This document shows positions 8,052-15,352 of a stretch of DNA of 52,962 nt, in pieces. The position numbers and the translations under genes were made by a program. The notes under the pieces are model-generated. The model saw only the letters and a program-made list of their open reading frames with translations. It made no database searches and was not told the DNA's origin. Each line of letters opens with the position of its first letter. The stretch's first letter is position 1. Origin of the DNA: an uncultured Burkholderiales bacterium (GTDB lineage Bacteria; Pseudomonadota; Gammaproteobacteria; Burkholderiales; Burkholderiaceae_C). Location of the stretch: the NCBI GenBank assembly GCA_903820745.1, contig CAIJIT010000141.1, positions 1 to 52,962 on the forward strand, in the 5' to 3' direction.

Positions 8052-8554
8052 GCGGCCTTGGCGACGCACAACTGTATTTCGAAGTTCGCAGCTTCCAGGC
8101 GCGGGAGGCCGTGGCGCTACAGACTGCTGACTACGATACTTGGCTGGCCATGATGATGCCTGATGTGACTTACCGCGTTCCAGTGGTCAGCGTGGGCGAG
8201 GATGTGGCGGCATCCGAATCTGGCACCCGCGAGCTCGCGCATTACGACGACACTTTAGAGACTCTCAGAATCCGGGTGGCACGCATGCGCAGCCGCATGG
8301 CATGGACGGAAATTCCACCGTCGCGGGTTCGTTATTTCGTCGATCCCATCATGATCAGGGCCGAAGGTGAGGATGTCTTCGTCACAAGTAACTTCACGGT
8401 CTACCAAGCCCGCTTGCAACGCGAAGAGAACCGGTATGTTGGCAGGCGCGACGACCGCCTGCGGCGTATCGGGGGCCAACTCCTGCTGGCCGAGCGTGTG
8501 GCGGTCATCGACCGCGCCGTTCTGCCGGGCAAGAACCTCACTGTTTTTATCTGA
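8048..8554 (+). CDS. Ring-hydroxylating oxygenase, beta subunit
   Basis: This 168-residue protein has the SnoaL/NTF2-like cone fold pattern of oxygenase beta subunits. It opens with YFEVRSFQAREAVALQTADYDTWLAMMMPDVTYRVP, includes the ESGTRELAHYDDTLETLRIRVARM segment that usually follows, and ends with the conserved RRIGGQLLLAERVAVIDRAVLPGKNLTVFI strand. It stabilises the alpha3beta3 hexamer and has no cofactor. The ATG overlaps the alpha subunit stop (ATGA), giving tight stoichiometric coupling. No unusual residues or interruptions are seen. Confidence 0.92.
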   Translation: MSGLGDAQLYFEVRSFQAREAVALQTADYDTWLAMMMPDVTYRVPVVSVGEDVAASESGTRELAHYDDTLETLRIRVARMRSRMAWTEIPPSRVRYFVDPIMIRAEGEDVFVTSNFTVYQARLQREENRYVGRRDDRLRRIGGQLLLAERVAVIDRAVLPGKNLTVFI

Positions 8555-8562
8555 AAATTTCA

Positions 8563-8658
8563 ATGCCCACAATCGAACCGGCTGGGGCGCAAGTCCTCGT
8601 CGACCGGATCATCAATCTCTTGACCGCCCGGGCGCACCGGGCTGAGGCGACCGAATGA
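8563..8658 (+). CDS. Small 31-aa ORF of unknown function between oxygenase beta and ferredoxin
   Basis: An ATG at 8563 opens a 31-codon frame (MPTIEPAGAQVLVDRIINLL, then a short charged tail) that fills the beta-ferredoxin gap exactly and stops at TGA 8656-8658, overlapping the ferredoxin ATG as ATGA. This is the same coupling used elsewhere in the operon, so the frame may be translated as a small protein or as a coupling leader. The middle could form one amphipathic helix. No strong ribosome site precedes it, and I recognise no family. It may equally be a chance ORF or the relic of a longer gene. Confidence 0.35.
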   Translation: MPTIEPAGAQVLVDRIINLLTARAHRAEATE

Positions 8659-8966
8659 GTTGGGTACGGGTCGCCGACGAGACGGAGATCTTTGAGGGTT
8701 ATGGGTTCGCTGCGACCGCAGGAATCCGCCACATCGCAATATTCAAGGCGGAAGACAGCTTTTATGCGTGCGACGGGATCTGCACTCATGCGCACGCGTT
8801 TCTTGCCGAAGGTTATGTCGAGGGCGATGAAGTGGAATGCCCGATGCATTTAGGCAGATTCAATTTCCGGACTGGAAAGGCTGTCTGTGCGCCTGCTCGG
8901 GTGGATCTCAACACTTTCCCCGTTGAAGTTCGCGACGGCGGAGTTTTTGTCGATATACCAGTCTGA
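8655..8966 (+). CDS. Rieske-type [2Fe-2S] ferredoxin
   Basis: The 103-residue protein carries the Rieske ligands C43-x-H45 (CTHAHAFL) and C62-x2-H65 (CPMHLGRF) and ends with the usual beta-rich VRDGGVFVDIPV. It is the electron carrier to the oxygenase alpha subunit, as BphF/CarAc-type ferredoxins are. Because no reductase is encoded nearby, the electrons must come from a reductase elsewhere in the genome. The start ATG has GAGGCGA upstream and overlaps the stop of the 31-codon ORF. It is the last gene of the plus-strand run, converging with the GntR gene. Confidence 0.92.
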   Translation: MSWVRVADETEIFEGYGFAATAGIRHIAIFKAEDSFYACDGICTHAHAFLAEGYVEGDEVECPMHLGRFNFRTGKAVCAPARVDLNTFPVEVRDGGVFVDIPV

Positions 8967-8979
8967 CTTCTGCGGCTAT

Positions 8980-9738
8980 CTAGCGAATCCGGGGAGACAC
9001 TTTCGCAATCTTGCCCTTGGTCCTGTCCTGTGTCAGGTCCATGTCGAAGCGAAACTGGAATCGATCACCGCGAAACCAGATTTCCGGAGTGTGAACGAGC
9101 CGGCCGTCGCTGGCAAATAGCGCACCCTTGAAAAGCAGTACTGGTGTAAGCGGGTCGATTTCGAGTAAGCGGGAAATTTGCAGTGGGGGCGTAACAGATT
9201 CCAGGTTGATTTCCACGTTTCTCAGGTCTAACCCGAACTGCTCGCGGAGGATTCGGAACATGGGGTAGCGCCGCAACTTGGCGAGCGTCATTTGCTTGCC
9301 GAATTCGGGCAAGACGTGGTGCACCGAATAGCTCCATGGCCGGCCATCAATGCGGGCGATGCGGCAGATTTCGTAGACCTTGTCAGATTCAAATCGCAAG
9401 CGCAGGTGCGCCGGCGTGTCCACAAGCTTCTTCTCGAGAATCTCCGTACCCGCGTCGAACTCGTCAGAAAACATCAATTCAAGCGCCGATTGGGTATTCA
9501 TCTCCAGCACGGAGATGTCCTTTCGCACAAACGTCCCGCGCCCCCGGTGCCGCTCGATCAGGCCTTCATCCTCAAGTTCGCGCAGGGCGCGCTGCACCGT
9601 GATCACACTTACGGCATAGTCCTCGACGAGTTGAAGCTCAGTCGGCAGTTTGGCGCCTGGCAGGTAGGTCCCCCGGGTGATTTCCGCGCGCAAGAGTTGG
9701 GCGATTTGGTAAGTAATCGGAATTTTTCTTGAGTACAT
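8980..9738 (-). CDS. GntR-family transcriptional regulator (HutC/UTRA subfamily)
   Basis: This 252-residue regulator has an N-terminal winged helix-turn-helix of GntR type (YQIAQLLRAEITRGTYLPG, then LPTELQLVEDYAVSVITVQRALREL and IERHRGRGTFV, about residues 10-72). A UTRA ligand-binding domain follows (about 95-240). HutC-type members are usually repressors released by a pathway metabolite. It is divergent from the ABC importer with a 137-bp gap that holds palindrome site 3. Two similar palindromes front the other units of the cluster, so it is the probable local repressor of uptake and catabolism and of itself. The effector is unknown. Confidence 0.9.
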   Translation of the reverse strand: MYSRKIPITYQIAQLLRAEITRGTYLPGAKLPTELQLVEDYAVSVITVQRALRELEDEGLIERHRGRGTFVRKDISVLEMNTQSALELMFSDEFDAGTEILEKKLVDTPAHLRLRFESDKVYEICRIARIDGRPWSYSVHHVLPEFGKQMTLAKLRRYPMFRILREQFGLDLRNVEINLESVTPPLQISRLLEIDPLTPVLLFKGALFASDGRLVHTPEIWFRGDRFQFRFDMDLTQDRTKGKIAKVSPRIR

Positions 9739-9801
9739 GAACTGAGTTCAGGATTCGGAGCTTGACAGAGAAACTGCGATGTCGGACGATACAATACCTA
9801 T

Positions 9802-9815
9802 ATCCATATATGTAT
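9802..9815. promoter_or_regulatory. Putative GntR operator, site 3 (regulator/importer divergent promoter)
   Basis: ATCCATATATGTAT lies 64 bp upstream of the regulator start (minus) and 61 bp upstream of the binding-protein start (plus). Its 8-bp core CATATATG is identical to site 2 and differs by one base from site 1. A single operator between the regulator and the importer would give autoregulation plus control of uptake. Confidence 0.6.
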
Positions 9816-9875
9816 GAGTTCTCGTTAAAAATTCGGTAACTTTTTTCATTTCATCGCAAGCATTGAGGAGACATC

Positions 9876-11033
9876 ATGATCAATCGCAGAACTTTCGCCA
9901 AACATGCCGGACTGGCCGCGGTTGCCGGCATTGTCCCCGGTATTTCCAGCGCCCAGGCTACCCGCGAACCCCGCCGCATCGGATTCCTCATGCCGCTGAC
10001 CGGTGGTTCAGGCAAATTGGGCCATATGATGCTTGAGGGTGCGACAGTAGGCGTCGATGAGATCAATGCCGGTTCAGGCGCTGGTGGCCGCCTTATCGAA
10101 CTCGTCCAGGAGGATAGTCAGGCCTTAGCCCAACAGGGGATTGCAGGGTTCCGCAAGTTGGTCGACGTCAACAAGACGGATGTCATTTTTACCGGTTGGA
10201 CAGCGGTCGTCTCGGCGATTGCACCGCTTGCCGGTGAATCGAAAGTGATGCTGGTGTCTGCCAGCACGGCATCGCCCGCCGTGCGTGGCATTTCGCCATA
10301 CTTTCAATCGACGTGGATGTTCGACGACGAGACGGTCAAGCTGATTCTGCCGTACGCCAAAGACAAGCTGAAGGTGAAGTCACTGGCTGTCCTGACCGTC
10401 GTGAGTGATCTTGGTACCGCGCTTGCTCAGGCTGTCAAGGCAGACTGGACCCGCATCGGCGAGCAGATCGTCGCGGAAGACGTCCACCAACCCGCCGAGG
10501 CCAACTTCCGCCCGATCTTGATCAAGCTACTGGGTGCCAAGCCGGATGCAATTTACCTCACGAGTTCCAATGGCAAGCAGTTGGCGCAAATCGTCAGACA
10601 AGCCAGAGAAATCGGTTACAAGGGCATCTTCCTGAGTTATGGCGCCTTCGAGGACCCTGAGGTGCTCACACTTGGAACGCAGGCCGACGGCTGCTATTAC
10701 TCCTCACCATCCTACGATGCGGCAAATCCCGGACCGACAGGCCGCAAGTTTGTGGATGCCTTCCAGAAGAAATATGGCCGACTGCCCAATGTTCACCAGG
10801 CCAATCACTACGATCTCGTGCTGCTTTATAGTGCCGTCGCCGACGGCCTGGCCAAGCAGAACAAGGCTTTGACCGGTGCGAGCTTTCGAGACTACCTCAC
10901 CGCCACGATGCCGCAGTACCAGGGTGCAGCGGGTGCGTACAAGTTCAACTTCAAAGACGGCAGCGTGCTTCGGTCGTCAATCGTAAAAGTCGTGCGCGAC
11001 GGCAAGTTTACGAAGATCGATGATCTGAGCTGA
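9876..11033 (+). CDS. ABC transporter substrate-binding protein, branched-chain amino-acid type (Peripla_BP_6)
   Basis: The 385-residue periplasmic protein starts with a twin-arginine-like signal (NRRTFAKHAGLAAVAGIV) and probable cleavage near SSAQA. The mature part begins with RIGFLMPLTGGSGKLG and has the type I periplasmic-binding fold of LivJ-like proteins. ATTGAGGAG precedes the ATG. The four other importer genes follow within 15 bp or less. LivJ-like proteins often bind aromatic acids in catabolic clusters, so this one probably binds the cluster substrate; that is inference from context. The Tat-like signal would mean export of a folded protein but could also function as a Sec signal. 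Confidence 0.9.
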   Translation: MINRRTFAKHAGLAAVAGIVPGISSAQATREPRRIGFLMPLTGGSGKLGHMMLEGATVGVDEINAGSGAGGRLIELVQEDSQALAQQGIAGFRKLVDVNKTDVIFTGWTAVVSAIAPLAGESKVMLVSASTASPAVRGISPYFQSTWMFDDETVKLILPYAKDKLKVKSLAVLTVVSDLGTALAQAVKADWTRIGEQIVAEDVHQPAEANFRPILIKLLGAKPDAIYLTSSNGKQLAQIVRQAREIGYKGIFLSYGAFEDPEVLTLGTQADGCYYSSPSYDAANPGPTGRKFVDAFQKKYGRLPNVHQANHYDLVLLYSAVADGLAKQNKALTGASFRDYLTATMPQYQGAAGAYKFNFKDGSVLRSSIVKVVRDGKFTKIDDLS

Positions 11034-11047
11034 AGTTTGGATGGCGC

Positions 11048-11932
11048 ATGGAGCAGTTCACTCTTTTTCTCAACCTGCTCCTTGATGGACTCGCGACAGG
11101 ATGTCTCTATGCGCTGGCTGGCATTGGTTTTTCTTTGCTGTGGTGGTTGGCGGATATTGTCCACCTTGCCCATGGCGGAGTGATTATTGCCGCAGGCTAT
11201 GCCGGCCACCTTGTTCTTAGCAAGCTTGGCGCTCCACTCTGGCTGGCACTGGCTGCGTCGATGCTGATCGCCGTGATGCTGGGCGTGCTGATCGACAGGC
11301 TGGCTTACCGGCGACTTGCGAAGCGCGGGTCGGGCGAAATGGGTATGTTGACAGCTTCTTTGGGGCTGTTGATTTGCCTTGAGTACGGCGTAACCCTCAT
11401 CTTCGGGCCGGAAGGTGTGCAAGCAGATCCTGGACTGGCTCGAGTACCGCTGTTTCCGAGCTCCGGTGTTTTGCTTGATGTCTACACGCTGGCGGTCGTA
11501 GCTGGCACCTTAGCCGTATTTGCCGGGCTGGCATTCCTGATGCGGTACAGCCAGTTCGGAATAAACATGCGCGCCGTTGCAGAGAACCCGTCGCTAGCCC
11601 ACTCGTTGGGCATCAAGACGCTCCAAGTGACTACCGCTGCCAGTGCCTTGGCGGCGGCTGCCGGCGCGCCAGCGGCGCTTGTCTATCTTTACAGCCGCGG
11701 GCTAACCCCGCACGATGCCATCCACATTGTGCTCATGGGGGCAATCGTCGCTATTTTTGGTGGGCGCGGGTCGATCGCCGGCGCGCTGATCGCTGCGCTG
11801 TTGATCGGCATCGCCGAAAGTGTCATGGTCTGGTTCTTCGACGCGGGCTGGCGCGAGGTCATGACTTTCGGACTCCTCTACCTCCTGCTACTCGTGCGGC
11901 CGGAAGGCTTGCTCGGGGCCAGTTCCCGCTGA
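11048..11932 (+). CDS. Branched-chain-type ABC permease, LivH-like
   Basis: This 294-residue inner-membrane protein has about eight hydrophobic segments. The opening FLNLLLDGLATGCLYALAGI and the ending LLVRPEGLLG are hallmarks of the LivH family, as is the cytoplasmic coupling region around MRAVAENPSLAHSLGI. It would pair with the LivM-like product immediately downstream to form the translocation pore for the substrate delivered by the 9876-11033 binding protein. It starts 14 bp after that gene. It is co-directional and almost certainly in one transcript with the remaining importer genes. Confidence 0.92.
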   Translation: MEQFTLFLNLLLDGLATGCLYALAGIGFSLLWWLADIVHLAHGGVIIAAGYAGHLVLSKLGAPLWLALAASMLIAVMLGVLIDRLAYRRLAKRGSGEMGMLTASLGLLICLEYGVTLIFGPEGVQADPGLARVPLFPSSGVLLDVYTLAVVAGTLAVFAGLAFLMRYSQFGINMRAVAENPSLAHSLGIKTLQVTTAASALAAAAGAPAALVYLYSRGLTPHDAIHIVLMGAIVAIFGGRGSIAGALIAALLIGIAESVMVWFFDAGWREVMTFGLLYLLLLVRPEGLLGASSR

Positions 11933-11941
11933 AACCAACGC

Positions 11942-12817
11942 ATGGGTTACCTCGTCCACATTCTCAGCACAGCAGGTATTTTCGCCATTTTGGCGCTTGC
12001 CCTCGACTTGCTTGTCGGCTTCGGCGGGATGATGTCGCTGGCTTCTGGGGTCTTCTTCGGCATCGGCGCTTACTCCAGTGCGTTATTGCTCAAAGCAGGG
12101 TGGCCGATGCCAGTGGCCATGCTGTTCGGCATGGGGTTCGCCACTGTCCTTAGTTTGGTCATCGCTTTGCCAGCCATCCGAATTCGTGGTGTCTATCTCC
12201 TGATAGTGACAATCGCTGTTCAGATGATCTTTACGACCATCGTTCAGAACTGGCGCTCCGTCACTGGGGGAGACGCAGGCGTTTCCAACATTCCGCCGAT
12301 TTCGATTTTCGACTGGAAACTGCGTGGTTTGCCCTTTCTCGCGCTGGTCATTGCCAGTTGCGTCTTGTTGTTGCTGGTGATGCGAAAGATCGCCGACTCG
12401 CCTTTCGGCCATGTCCTGCGGGCGATTCGCGATGACGAAGTCGGGGCGGCATCTCTGGGCAAGCATTCAGCGGCGGCAAAACTCGCAGCTTTTGGCCTTT
12501 CTGCATGCATTGCCGCTTACGCGGGATCACTCTACGCACACTACACGTCATACATCGATCCGCATTCCTTTAATATCAGCCTTTCCATCATGGTTCTCCT
12601 GATGGTCATGCTCGGCGGGGCGGGAACCTTGGTCGGACCCATGGTCGGCGCGATCGTTCTCACAATCCTCCCGGAAGCGCTCAAATTTCTTCCCCTTCCG
12701 CCCGGCGCAGCCCCAGCGCTGAGGCAACTGAGCTATGGCGGGCTCCTTGTCATCGTCGTTTTCCTGCGGCCTCAAGGGCTGCTCGGTAAAGCCTCGGCGC
12801 ATCGCCGTACCCAATGA
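11942..12817 (+). CDS. Branched-chain-type ABC permease, LivM-like
   Basis: The 291-residue membrane protein shows the LivM pattern: ILALALDLLVGFGGMMSLASGVFFGIGAY near the N-terminus, LRAIRDDEVGAASLGKH as the ATPase-contact loop near 156-175, and VVFLRPQGLLG at the end. It is the second half of the permease heterodimer. It begins 9 bp after the LivH-like gene and ends at the start of the ATPase gene, whose first in-frame ATG overlaps its stop. Nothing is disrupted. Confidence 0.92.
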   Translation: MGYLVHILSTAGIFAILALALDLLVGFGGMMSLASGVFFGIGAYSSALLLKAGWPMPVAMLFGMGFATVLSLVIALPAIRIRGVYLLIVTIAVQMIFTTIVQNWRSVTGGDAGVSNIPPISIFDWKLRGLPFLALVIASCVLLLLVMRKIADSPFGHVLRAIRDDEVGAASLGKHSAAAKLAAFGLSACIAAYAGSLYAHYTSYIDPHSFNISLSIMVLLMVMLGGAGTLVGPMVGAIVLTILPEALKFLPLPPGAAPALRQLSYGGLLVIVVFLRPQGLLGKASAHRRTQ

Positions 12818-12825
12818 GGCTGCGC

Positions 12826-13584
12826 ATGAAAAACAAGCAACCACTGCTGTCGGTACGGAACATCCGCAAGAGTTTTCGAGGCATCAAGGTGCTTGAAGAT
12901 GTGTCGTTCGATGTCGATGCAGGTTCAATTACGGCCCTCGTCGGCTCGAATGGAGCCGGCAAGAGCACATTGGTCAACGTCATCACGGGTGCGATCCAGT
13001 CGGATGGGGGCGAGGTCCGCTTGGCGGGGCGGGACCTTGGCCAACTGCCTGCTTATCAACGGGTACAGGCAGGTCTGCTGCGCACATTCCAGCATCCCCG
13101 CGTATTCGGGTCATTTACCGTGGCAGAAAGTGTCGCCCTAGCCAGAACACCACCGGAACTTGAACGCTTTGGGTCATCGTTGCTTTCGGCACTGACAGGG
13201 AAAGTGGCCGCGCCGGCGTTTGAAGCACGCTATCCGGTCGAGCAACGGCTTGTCGGGTTGGCGGGAATTCCGGCTTCGCTGCTTTCTTATGGTGAGAAGA
13301 AGCTGCTCATGCTTTCGCAACTGCTCGCACTGGATGGTTCGGTCATGTGCTTCGACGAACTCTGTGCCGGGATGGAACTGGCAGTAGTGGCAGATGTGCA
13401 GCATTGCCTGCTTTCGCTGGCGGAGCAGGGTAAAGCGATCGTTTTTGTGGAACATAACCTGGCTCTCGTCCGCTCCCTCGCGACGCGAGTCATCTTCCTG
13501 AACCAAGGCCGGGTCTTCCGCGACGGCCCGGTTGATGAAGTACTGACCGACCCTGAAGTGGTCAGCCTTTACCTCGGAGAGTAG
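12826..13584 (+). CDS. ABC transporter ATPase, LivG-like
   Basis: The 252-residue cytosolic ATPase has Walker A GSNGAGKST, a signature LSYGEKKLLM, Walker B VMCFDE, and the switch histidine in VEHN. Both the signature (normally LSGG-like) and the segment after Walker B (ELCAGM rather than EP-AGL) are slightly unusual. The core residues are present. GAGG at 12816-12819 favours ATG 12826, and ATG 12814 (overlapping the LivM stop) is the alternative. It works as a heterodimer with the LivF-like product next door to power import. Confidence 0.9.
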   Translation: MKNKQPLLSVRNIRKSFRGIKVLEDVSFDVDAGSITALVGSNGAGKSTLVNVITGAIQSDGGEVRLAGRDLGQLPAYQRVQAGLLRTFQHPRVFGSFTVAESVALARTPPELERFGSSLLSALTGKVAAPAFEARYPVEQRLVGLAGIPASLLSYGEKKLLMLSQLLALDGSVMCFDELCAGMELAVVADVQHCLLSLAEQGKAIVFVEHNLALVRSLATRVIFLNQGRVFRDGPVDEVLTDPEVVSLYLGE

Positions 13585-13586
13585 GG

Positions 13587-14306
13587 TTGTCACAACAAGT
13601 CATCACAGCGCAAGGCGTTTACTCAGGATATGGCGACGCGGAGGTCCTTCGTGGTGTGTCGCTGCGACTGGACCAAGGCGAAATCGTCGGTCTGATCGGG
13701 CCGAACGGTGTCGGCAAGACGACGCTCCTGAAATGCATGGCGGGCCTCATGCCGATCGGGTCGGGTCAGCTACGAGTCTTCGAGCGCGACGTTGTGGCGA
13801 GTTCAACGCTTGAACTGCGCTTGGCAGGTCTTGGGTATGTGCCGCAGGAACGCAATGTGTTCCCCAACCTGAGCGTGCGGGAGAACTTGGAGACCGCCTA
13901 CCGGGTAGCCGGCAAAAGGGCCGCTGCCATCGATATTGACGAAAGGATGGCGTTCGTGGAAGCACTCTTTCCGCGACTCGCGGAGCGGCGTAGCCAGCAC
14001 GCCGGACTGATGAGTGGTGGAGAACAACGAATGGTGGCCCTGGGAATGGGCCTGATGCTCAAGCCCCAGGCCCTGCTGCTGGACGAGCCGACAACAGGCT
14101 TGGCGCCCATTGTGGTGTATGAACTGATGAGAGCCATTCGCAAATTGCGGGAGTCCGAAGGCATTTCAATCTTGATCGTGGAACAGAACATTGCGTCGAT
14201 GCTGAAGGTCGTAGACCGGCTGTACATCATGAAGGAAAACGTCTGCAGGGAATTCGAGGGTGAACCGGCAGACCTGGGACGACAGAACATTTGGGAGTAT
14301 CTGTAA
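13587..14306 (+). CDS. ABC transporter ATPase, LivF-like
   Basis: This 239-residue ATPase has Walker A GPNGVGKTT, signature MSGGEQRM, Walker B ALLLDEPTTGLAP and the switch VEQN. All are canonical for the LivF branch, as is the VPQERNVFPNLSV Q-loop. The start is TTG at 13587, directly behind the LivG stop and preceded by GGAGAG. It ends with TAATG, coupling it to the SDR gene. It completes the five-component importer: binding protein, two permeases and two ATPases. Confidence 0.92.
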   Translation: MSQQVITAQGVYSGYGDAEVLRGVSLRLDQGEIVGLIGPNGVGKTTLLKCMAGLMPIGSGQLRVFERDVVASSTLELRLAGLGYVPQERNVFPNLSVRENLETAYRVAGKRAAAIDIDERMAFVEALFPRLAERRSQHAGLMSGGEQRMVALGMGLMLKPQALLLDEPTTGLAPIVVYELMRAIRKLRESEGISILIVEQNIASMLKVVDRLYIMKENVCREFEGEPADLGRQNIWEYL

Positions 14307-15079
14307 TGCACGCATCACAAGGGGGACGCTTTGAAGGGAAAACGGCGCTGGTGACCGGTGGAGCTGCCGGCATCGGTCTGGCAGTCGCGAATGGATTTTT
14401 TGAACAAGGTGCGCGTGTTGTCATCGTAGACATTCGTGGTGCTGAGGAGGCAGCCCGGAAACTTGATGCCAGCGGCTCTCGGGTGCGGGGGGTGACAGCG
14501 GATGTAACTGTGGATTCGCAGGTCGAAGAAGCCGTTAGCAAGGCGACGCAGATTTTCGGGTCCGTGGACATCCTCGTGAACAACGCCGGTATCGCGACGT
14601 CGATTACGCCTCGGCCCTTCGAGGAAATTGGTACCGAGGAATGGCTGCGTGTCTACGACGTCAACGTCATGGGTATCTTCCGTTTTTGTCGCGCGGTGCT
14701 CAAACCAATGAAGGCGGTTGGTGGTGGCAGGATCGTGAACATCGGCTCTGCTGCGGCGTTCAAGGGAGTACCGCTGCTGCTTCACTATGTATCGAGCAAG
14801 GGTGCGGTGCTGGCCATGACGCGCAGTCTCGCCAAAGAACTGGCTCAGTACAACATTCTCGTGAATTGCGTGGCACCCGGCTTCACCATCAGCCCTGCGG
14901 TGCTCGAGAATGAAGGCCAGATGTCGCAGTCGCGTACCATTTCTTTGCAAGGGCGGGCAATCGCGCGAGACCAGTACCCTGAGGATCTTGTCGGTGCCGT
15001 CCTGTTCCTTGCTTCGAACGAAGCTTCTTTCATGACCGGCCAGACGCTCGTCGTCGACGGCGGCACCTACCTGCACTGA
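14306..15079 (+). CDS. Short-chain dehydrogenase/reductase, canonical
   Basis: The 257-residue NAD(P)-dependent oxidoreductase has the full classical SDR set: TGGAAGIG at 17-24, NNAG at 92-95, catalytic S148, and Y161-x3-K165. D42 after the second strand (VIVDI) favours NAD(H). A natural role would be oxidation of the cis-dihydrodiol made by the Rieske oxygenase, or of a hydroxyacyl-CoA; both are inference. The TAATG overlap with the LivF-like gene and GGGAG about 8 bases upstream choose ATG 14306. Downstream lies only a thiolase remnant, so the operon may once have been longer. Confidence 0.9.
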   Translation: MHASQGGRFEGKTALVTGGAAGIGLAVANGFFEQGARVVIVDIRGAEEAARKLDASGSRVRGVTADVTVDSQVEEAVSKATQIFGSVDILVNNAGIATSITPRPFEEIGTEEWLRVYDVNVMGIFRFCRAVLKPMKAVGGGRIVNIGSAAAFKGVPLLLHYVSSKGAVLAMTRSLAKELAQYNILVNCVAPGFTISPAVLENEGQMSQSRTISLQGRAIARDQYPEDLVGAVLFLASNEASFMTGQTLVVDGGTYLH

Positions 15080-15101
15080 TGAACTTCGATAGTGCGGTTT
15101 T

Positions 15102-15251
15102 TTGCAGCGTGCCGTGATACGCGGCCTCGGCTTGGACCTCAGCAAGGTCCATCTGAATGGCGGCGCGATCGCCCTCGGCCATCCGGTCGGTCGCTCCGTT
15201 GCCTTCCTGGCCACCAAGGCGATTTACGAATTGCACCGCACCATCCGGTAA
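15102..15251 (+). pseudogene. Thiolase C-terminal remnant
   Basis: One frame from about 15102 to TAA 15249-15251 encodes the last part of an acetyl-CoA acyltransferase-like thiolase. It contains [17 protein letters not shown], which holds the conserved GHP motif of the active site, and ends YELHRTIR. The first roughly 340 codons are missing and no start is present, so it is the end of a deleted gene. It lies 22 bp after the SDR stop. A thiolase would fit the CoA ligase and acyl-CoA dehydrogenase at the other end of the cluster. A deletion or recombination event therefore appears to have removed part of the pathway here. Confidence 0.75.
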
Positions 15252-15352
15252 GCTTGAGAAGGTATTGCTGCTTATGGGCCCACAGAGTTTGAGCGGCCCA
15301 GCCAAGCGTCTGCCCGCGGCCTCCTGAGGCTGTCTGGATGATGGTCGAGCGG

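Noticed and set aside
9762-9795. TTGACA with TACAAT as promoter of the importer
   Set aside because: The spacing is 22 bp, outside the usual 15-19 bp range, so I did not call it.
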